Shown here piece by piece: positions 32,403 to 34,683 of a stretch of 34,683 nucleotides of DNA. This DNA comes from an uncultured Fibrobacter sp. GTDB lineage: Bacteria; Fibrobacterota; Fibrobacteria; Fibrobacterales; Fibrobacteraceae. The notes under the pieces are model-generated. The model was not told the DNA's origin. It saw only the letters and a list, made by a program, of their open reading frames with translations, and did no database searches. The stretch covers positions 1 to 34,683 of the forward strand of contig CAMZDZ010000006.1 of NCBI GenBank assembly GCA_947305535.1, in the 5' to 3' direction. Position numbers and translations under genes: made by a program. The first letter of the stretch is position 1. Each line of letters opens with the position of its first letter.

Positions 32403-33506
32403 ATGCCCAGGTTCATGAGTCCCATGGTCAGGCGCAGGCCCACAGCACCGCCAGCCAGCAAAGAGCAGGAGCCGCTCCCGGCGCAAGAGATGCCAAGCAT
32501 ACCGGAAATCCCGGCCATGCCTGAACCGCAACCGACGCCCGAAGCACGACCTATTACGGCACAACGGGCCACAGCACAACCTATTACGCCGGAACCGGCA
32601 GCAGGGCAAACAACTGCGCCGCAGCCCCCCGAAGAAGAAATCGAGCCGACCGAAGTGCGCATCAGCGAAGGCGGCTACAAACAAATTCGCGACGAGAGCC
32701 TCGTCCTCCTGTCGCAGGGGATCACGCACCGGCTCGATCACTCCCCCGACGGGCCCTTCCAGATATTCGTCGACCTCGACGACCAGAAGCGCGCACGCTT
32801 CCAGATAAGGCTCTACCACCGCGAGAACCCGCCCAGGGAGCCCACCGAGCCGCTCCCGCTCAAGGCGAGCCTCCAGCCCATCTGGGTCCTGCTCGTGCCG
32901 GCGGCAGTCACGCTGGTCCAGTTCTCCGGCATCGTTCCCGGCATCGAGGGCGAAGGCCTTTCCGACGCCGAGAAGGTGCTCCACGGGCAATGGTGGCGCT
33001 GCATCACGGCGCTCACGCTGCACGGCGACTCGAGGCACCTCGGGGGCAACCTGCTCACGGGCTACCTCGTGCTCAGCATGATGAGCTACAGGATTTCGCT
33101 CGCGAAGGTGGTCCCGTTCCTCGCCGTGTCGAGCGCGCTTGCGAACTTCTGCGTCGCGGCCACCGTCCAGTCGGACTTCCGCAGCCTGGGATTTTCCACG
33201 TTCGTCTTCGCCGCCATCGGCGCGCTCTCCGTGATGGAGTTCCGCCTGATGCCCAAGGAAAGCCACGGGCTGCTGCGCCGGTTCGCGCCGCTTTGCGGGG
33301 CCGCCTCGCTCGCCACGTTTGTCGGGCTGGGCGAGCACGCCGACATCCTCGCCCACCTCTACGGGTTCATCGCAGGTCTCCTGTGCGGGTTCATCCCGAG
33401 CAAGAAGAGCTTGCGCTGGGGGGCGCCGGTCGTCGCCACGGACATCTTCTGGATTGTCGCCTACTTCGCCCTCTTCGCCATCGGCTGGGCGTTTGCACAC
33501 GGGTAA
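32403..33506 (+). CDS. Rhomboid family intramembrane serine protease
   Basis: A 367-residue protein. The first about 85 residues are Pro/Ala/Glu-rich and probably disordered, followed by a soluble segment (to about 155). The rhomboid core begins at WVLLVPAAVTLVQF (161-174) and has WWR (197-199), H212-x3-N216 (HLGGNLL), the nucleophile S265 in GFST and the dyad H318 (AHLYGFIAGLLCGF). The motif is GFST rather than the common GxSG/A, but both catalytic residues are present, so it is probably active. It would cleave membrane proteins within the bilayer. It is the last gene of the bamD operon. Confidence 0.9.
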   Translation: MPRFMSPMVRRRPTAPPASKEQEPLPAQEMPSIPEIPAMPEPQPTPEARPITAQRATAQPITPEPAAGQTTAPQPPEEEIEPTEVRISEGGYKQIRDESLVLLSQGITHRLDHSPDGPFQIFVDLDDQKRARFQIRLYHRENPPREPTEPLPLKASLQPIWVLLVPAAVTLVQFSGIVPGIEGEGLSDAEKVLHGQWWRCITALTLHGDSRHLGGNLLTGYLVLSMMSYRISLAKVVPFLAVSSALANFCVAATVQSDFRSLGFSTFVFAAIGALSVMEFRLMPKESHGLLRRFAPLCGAASLATFVGLGEHADILAHLYGFIAGLLCGFIPSKKSLRWGAPVVATDIFWIVAYFALFAIGWAFAHG

Positions 33507-33517
33507 TTTCCAGAGAC

Positions 33518-33548
33518 AAAAAAATCCCCGGCCGGGCCGGGGAATTTC
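33518..33548. terminator. Bidirectional intrinsic terminator
   Basis: AAATTCCCCGGC-type stem: TCCCCGGC-CGG-GCCGGGGA flanked by A-run and TTT. It separates the convergent rhomboid gene (plus) and TPR gene (minus). Confidence 0.88.
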
Positions 33549-33565
33549 CAAAAGTCAAGTAAGGA

Positions 33566-34249
33566 TTACTTTCCGAGGAACTTGGACGCCTTGTCGGCAA
33601 ACTGCATGTTGTCGCCGTAGACCTTGAGGAGGCGTTCGGCGGTAGCCTTGGCCTTGTCGGCCTGGCCCAGCTTGTCGTAGACGAGCGTGAGCTTCCACAT
33701 GGCGTCGGCGACCATCGGGGTCTCGTCGATCGGTTCGTCCTTTTCGTAGCGGTCCTTGAGGTCACCCGTGCGCTTGCCAAATTCACTGACAAACTTTTCG
33801 AGGAGACCGGCAGCGGCGGTGTAGTCACCCTTTTCCATCTTCACGGAGGCAATGCCGTGCATCGCGGCGGAACGGACCAGGGCAGAAGAACCGGCCTTGT
33901 CGAGGGCCTTCTGGAACAGGGCCTCGGCGGCATCGAAATCATTGCGTTCGTACTTGATGTTTGCGCTGTAGAGGGCGGCCTTGGCGAAGGCGAGGCCTTC
34001 GAGCTTGCCGGAATTCATCTTGGATTCGAACTCGGCCAGGGCGCTGTCCTTTTCGCCTGCATAGAGGTACGTCATGCCGAGACCGAGGTTTTCGGCCTGG
34101 GCGTCAAGGGCTCCCTTGCGGTATTCGTTATATTGCACGACACCCACGACGATAGCCATGATGACGACCAAAACGATACCGAGCTTGGTACCGTGAGTAA
34201 CAAAAAATTCCTTGAGTTCAGAATTGTTATTTGTAGATTCGTTAGCCAT
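33566..34249 (-). CDS. TPR-repeat membrane protein (YfgM-like)
   Basis: A 227-residue protein with one membrane helix (about residues 20-40, LGIVLVVIMAIVVGVVQY) and a C-terminal TPR region (LGLGMTYLYAGEKDSALAEFE; YSANIKYERNDFDAAEALFQKAL; GIASVKMEKGDYTAAAGLLEKFV). This is the layout of YfgM/TPR_21 proteins that assist secretion at the SecYEG translocon in E. coli. The start MANESTNNN at 34247-34249 is preferred over an ATG eleven codons upstream. A good promoter precedes it, and a bidirectional terminator follows it. Confidence 0.82.
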   Translation of the reverse strand: MANESTNNNSELKEFFVTHGTKLGIVLVVIMAIVVGVVQYNEYRKGALDAQAENLGLGMTYLYAGEKDSALAEFESKMNSGKLEGLAFAKAALYSANIKYERNDFDAAEALFQKALDKAGSSALVRSAAMHGIASVKMEKGDYTAAAGLLEKFVSEFGKRTGDLKDRYEKDEPIDETPMVADAMWKLTLVYDKLGQADKAKATAERLLKVYGDNMQFADKASKFLGK

Positions 34250-34281
34250 AATTGACGTCCATTTTAGAAAATTGTGACCCA

Positions 34282-34310
34282 ATCATAGAAAAAAAAAGTT
34301 CCTTTGTCAG
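34282..34310 (-). promoter_or_regulatory. Sigma-70-type promoter of the TPR gene
   Basis: On the minus strand CTGACA (34305-34310), 17 bases, TATGAT (34282-34287): one mismatch in each box. It is back to back with the tRNA-Thr promoter, with 6 bases between the -35 boxes. Confidence 0.75.
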
Positions 34311-34316
34311 CCAATC

Positions 34317-34345
34317 TTGACAAAAGGGCGCCTTATTACTAACTT
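34317..34345 (+). promoter_or_regulatory. Sigma-70-type promoter of tRNA-Thr
   Basis: TTGACA (34317-34322), a 17-base spacer and TAACTT (34340-34345). The -35 box is perfect; the -10 keeps the TA...T positions. The start would be near 34352, six bases before the tRNA. Confidence 0.75.
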
Positions 34346-34357
34346 TTGCGCCGCTAT

Positions 34358-34430
34358 GCCACTCTAGCTCAGCTGGTAGAGCAGCTGATTCGTAATCAGC
34401 AGGTCGGCAGTTCAAATCTGCTGGGTGGCT
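34358..34430 (+). tRNA. tRNA-Thr (anticodon CGT)
   Basis: A 73-base cloverleaf. Acceptor GCCACTC pairs with GGGTGGC (one G-T pair). The anticodon arm GCTGA-TTCGTAA-TCAGC exposes CGT, which reads ACG. The T arm contains GTTCAAATC. The discriminator is T and the CCA is not encoded. Confidence 0.95.
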
Positions 34431-34436
34431 CGAAAG

Positions 34437-34468
34437 TCCCGTTTCCTCCTCGGAAACGGGATTTTTTT
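34437..34468 (+). terminator. Intrinsic terminator after tRNA-Thr
   Basis: TCCCGTTTCC-TCCTC-GGAAACGGGA is a 10-base perfect stem followed by seven T. Confidence 0.92.
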
Positions 34469-34504
34469 CACACTTCACATTTCACAACAAGCATCCCTCC
34501 ATCC

Positions 34505-34583
34505 CTCGAGCCCCGCGCCTAGCTCACCTTTCCTCGAGCCTCGAACCTCGAACCTCGAACCTCGAGCCTTTACTCTCGTCTAA
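34505..34583 (-). repeat. Intergenic heptamer repeat element
   Basis: Read on the minus strand it begins TTAGACGAGAG (34583-34573), holds five 7-base units (34566-34532: CTCGAGG and TTCGAGG) and ends AGGCGCGGGGCTCGAG (34520-34505). The two end motifs (11 and 16 bases) are identical to the ends of the element in the PHP gene and in the same order, although the heptamer unit differs. No gene lies between the tRNA-Thr terminator and 34633. Confidence 0.85.
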
Positions 34584-34632
34584 CATCCCACACCTAGCAT
34601 CTAGCCACTTTTTTTACTAAATTTGGCACCCT

Positions 34633-34683
34633 ATGAATCCGAATGGCGCCATCATTGTACAGAGCAACCTCGAAATCATGGTC
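34633..34683 (+). CDS. Start of an unidentified gene, partial
   Basis: ATG at 34633-34635 opens a frame that runs 17 codons to the window edge (MNPNGAIIVQSNLEIMV). The stretch AIIVQSNLEIMV resembles the first strand of the helicase-associated domain of XPB-like helicases, where a LIVQSDGTILLEV-type segment is common. Seventeen residues are too few to assign it. There is no clear ribosome site; TTTACTAAAT about 20 bases upstream may be part of a promoter. Confidence 0.5.
   Translation, partial: MNPNGAIIVQSNLEIMV

Overview
The window looks like a chromosomal segment of a Fibrobacterota bacterium, most likely a Fibrobacter species. The basis is composition and style: a secreted protein with long Ser/Gly-rich linkers typical of Fibrobacter, a short RpoD-like sigma factor without region 1.1 as in the FCB group, tRNA genes without an encoded CCA, LptF/LptG and BamD (a Gram-negative envelope), and anaerobic metabolism (class III ribonucleotide reductase). 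This is inference; no 16S rRNA gene is present.

Layout. 1-6626, all on the minus strand: a partial unknown gene, then an envelope-type operon read from right to left as SAM methyltransferase, glycosyltransferase, flippase-like membrane protein, a UvrD-like helicase fused to a PlsC-type acyltransferase, and glutamate racemase. 6627-7803: a sigma-70-family gene on the plus strand preceded by a perfect sigma-54-type (-24/-12) promoter. 7834-14750: two co-transcribed large secreted proteins that share a C-terminal module. 14926-17551: hemW, a small membrane protein plus a class III nucleotide cyclase, and tRNA-Gly with a textbook promoter. 17552-18430: a repeat-rich stretch that duplicates the tRNA 3' end, and an orphan AT-rich lipoprotein gene.

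18513-21579 is the anaerobic ribonucleotide reductase operon. Its catalytic subunit is split: the glycyl-radical segment lies in its own 48-codon gene between nrdD and nrdG. 21953-28539 is a minus-strand operon lptF-lptG-diguanylate cyclase-sodium symporter-SIMPL protein. Divergent from it, 28604-33506 carries bamD, an outer-membrane protein with a low-complexity tail, a PHP-domain protein and a rhomboid protease. A TPR membrane protein, tRNA-Thr, an intergenic heptamer-repeat element and the first codons of one more gene close the window.

The strongest unusual signals are the split NrdD, the helicase lacking subdomain 2B and fused to an acyltransferase, the sigma-54-type promoter in front of a sigma-70-family gene, and a 93-bp repeat element inserted in frame in the PHP gene whose skeleton recurs in the intergenic region near the right end.
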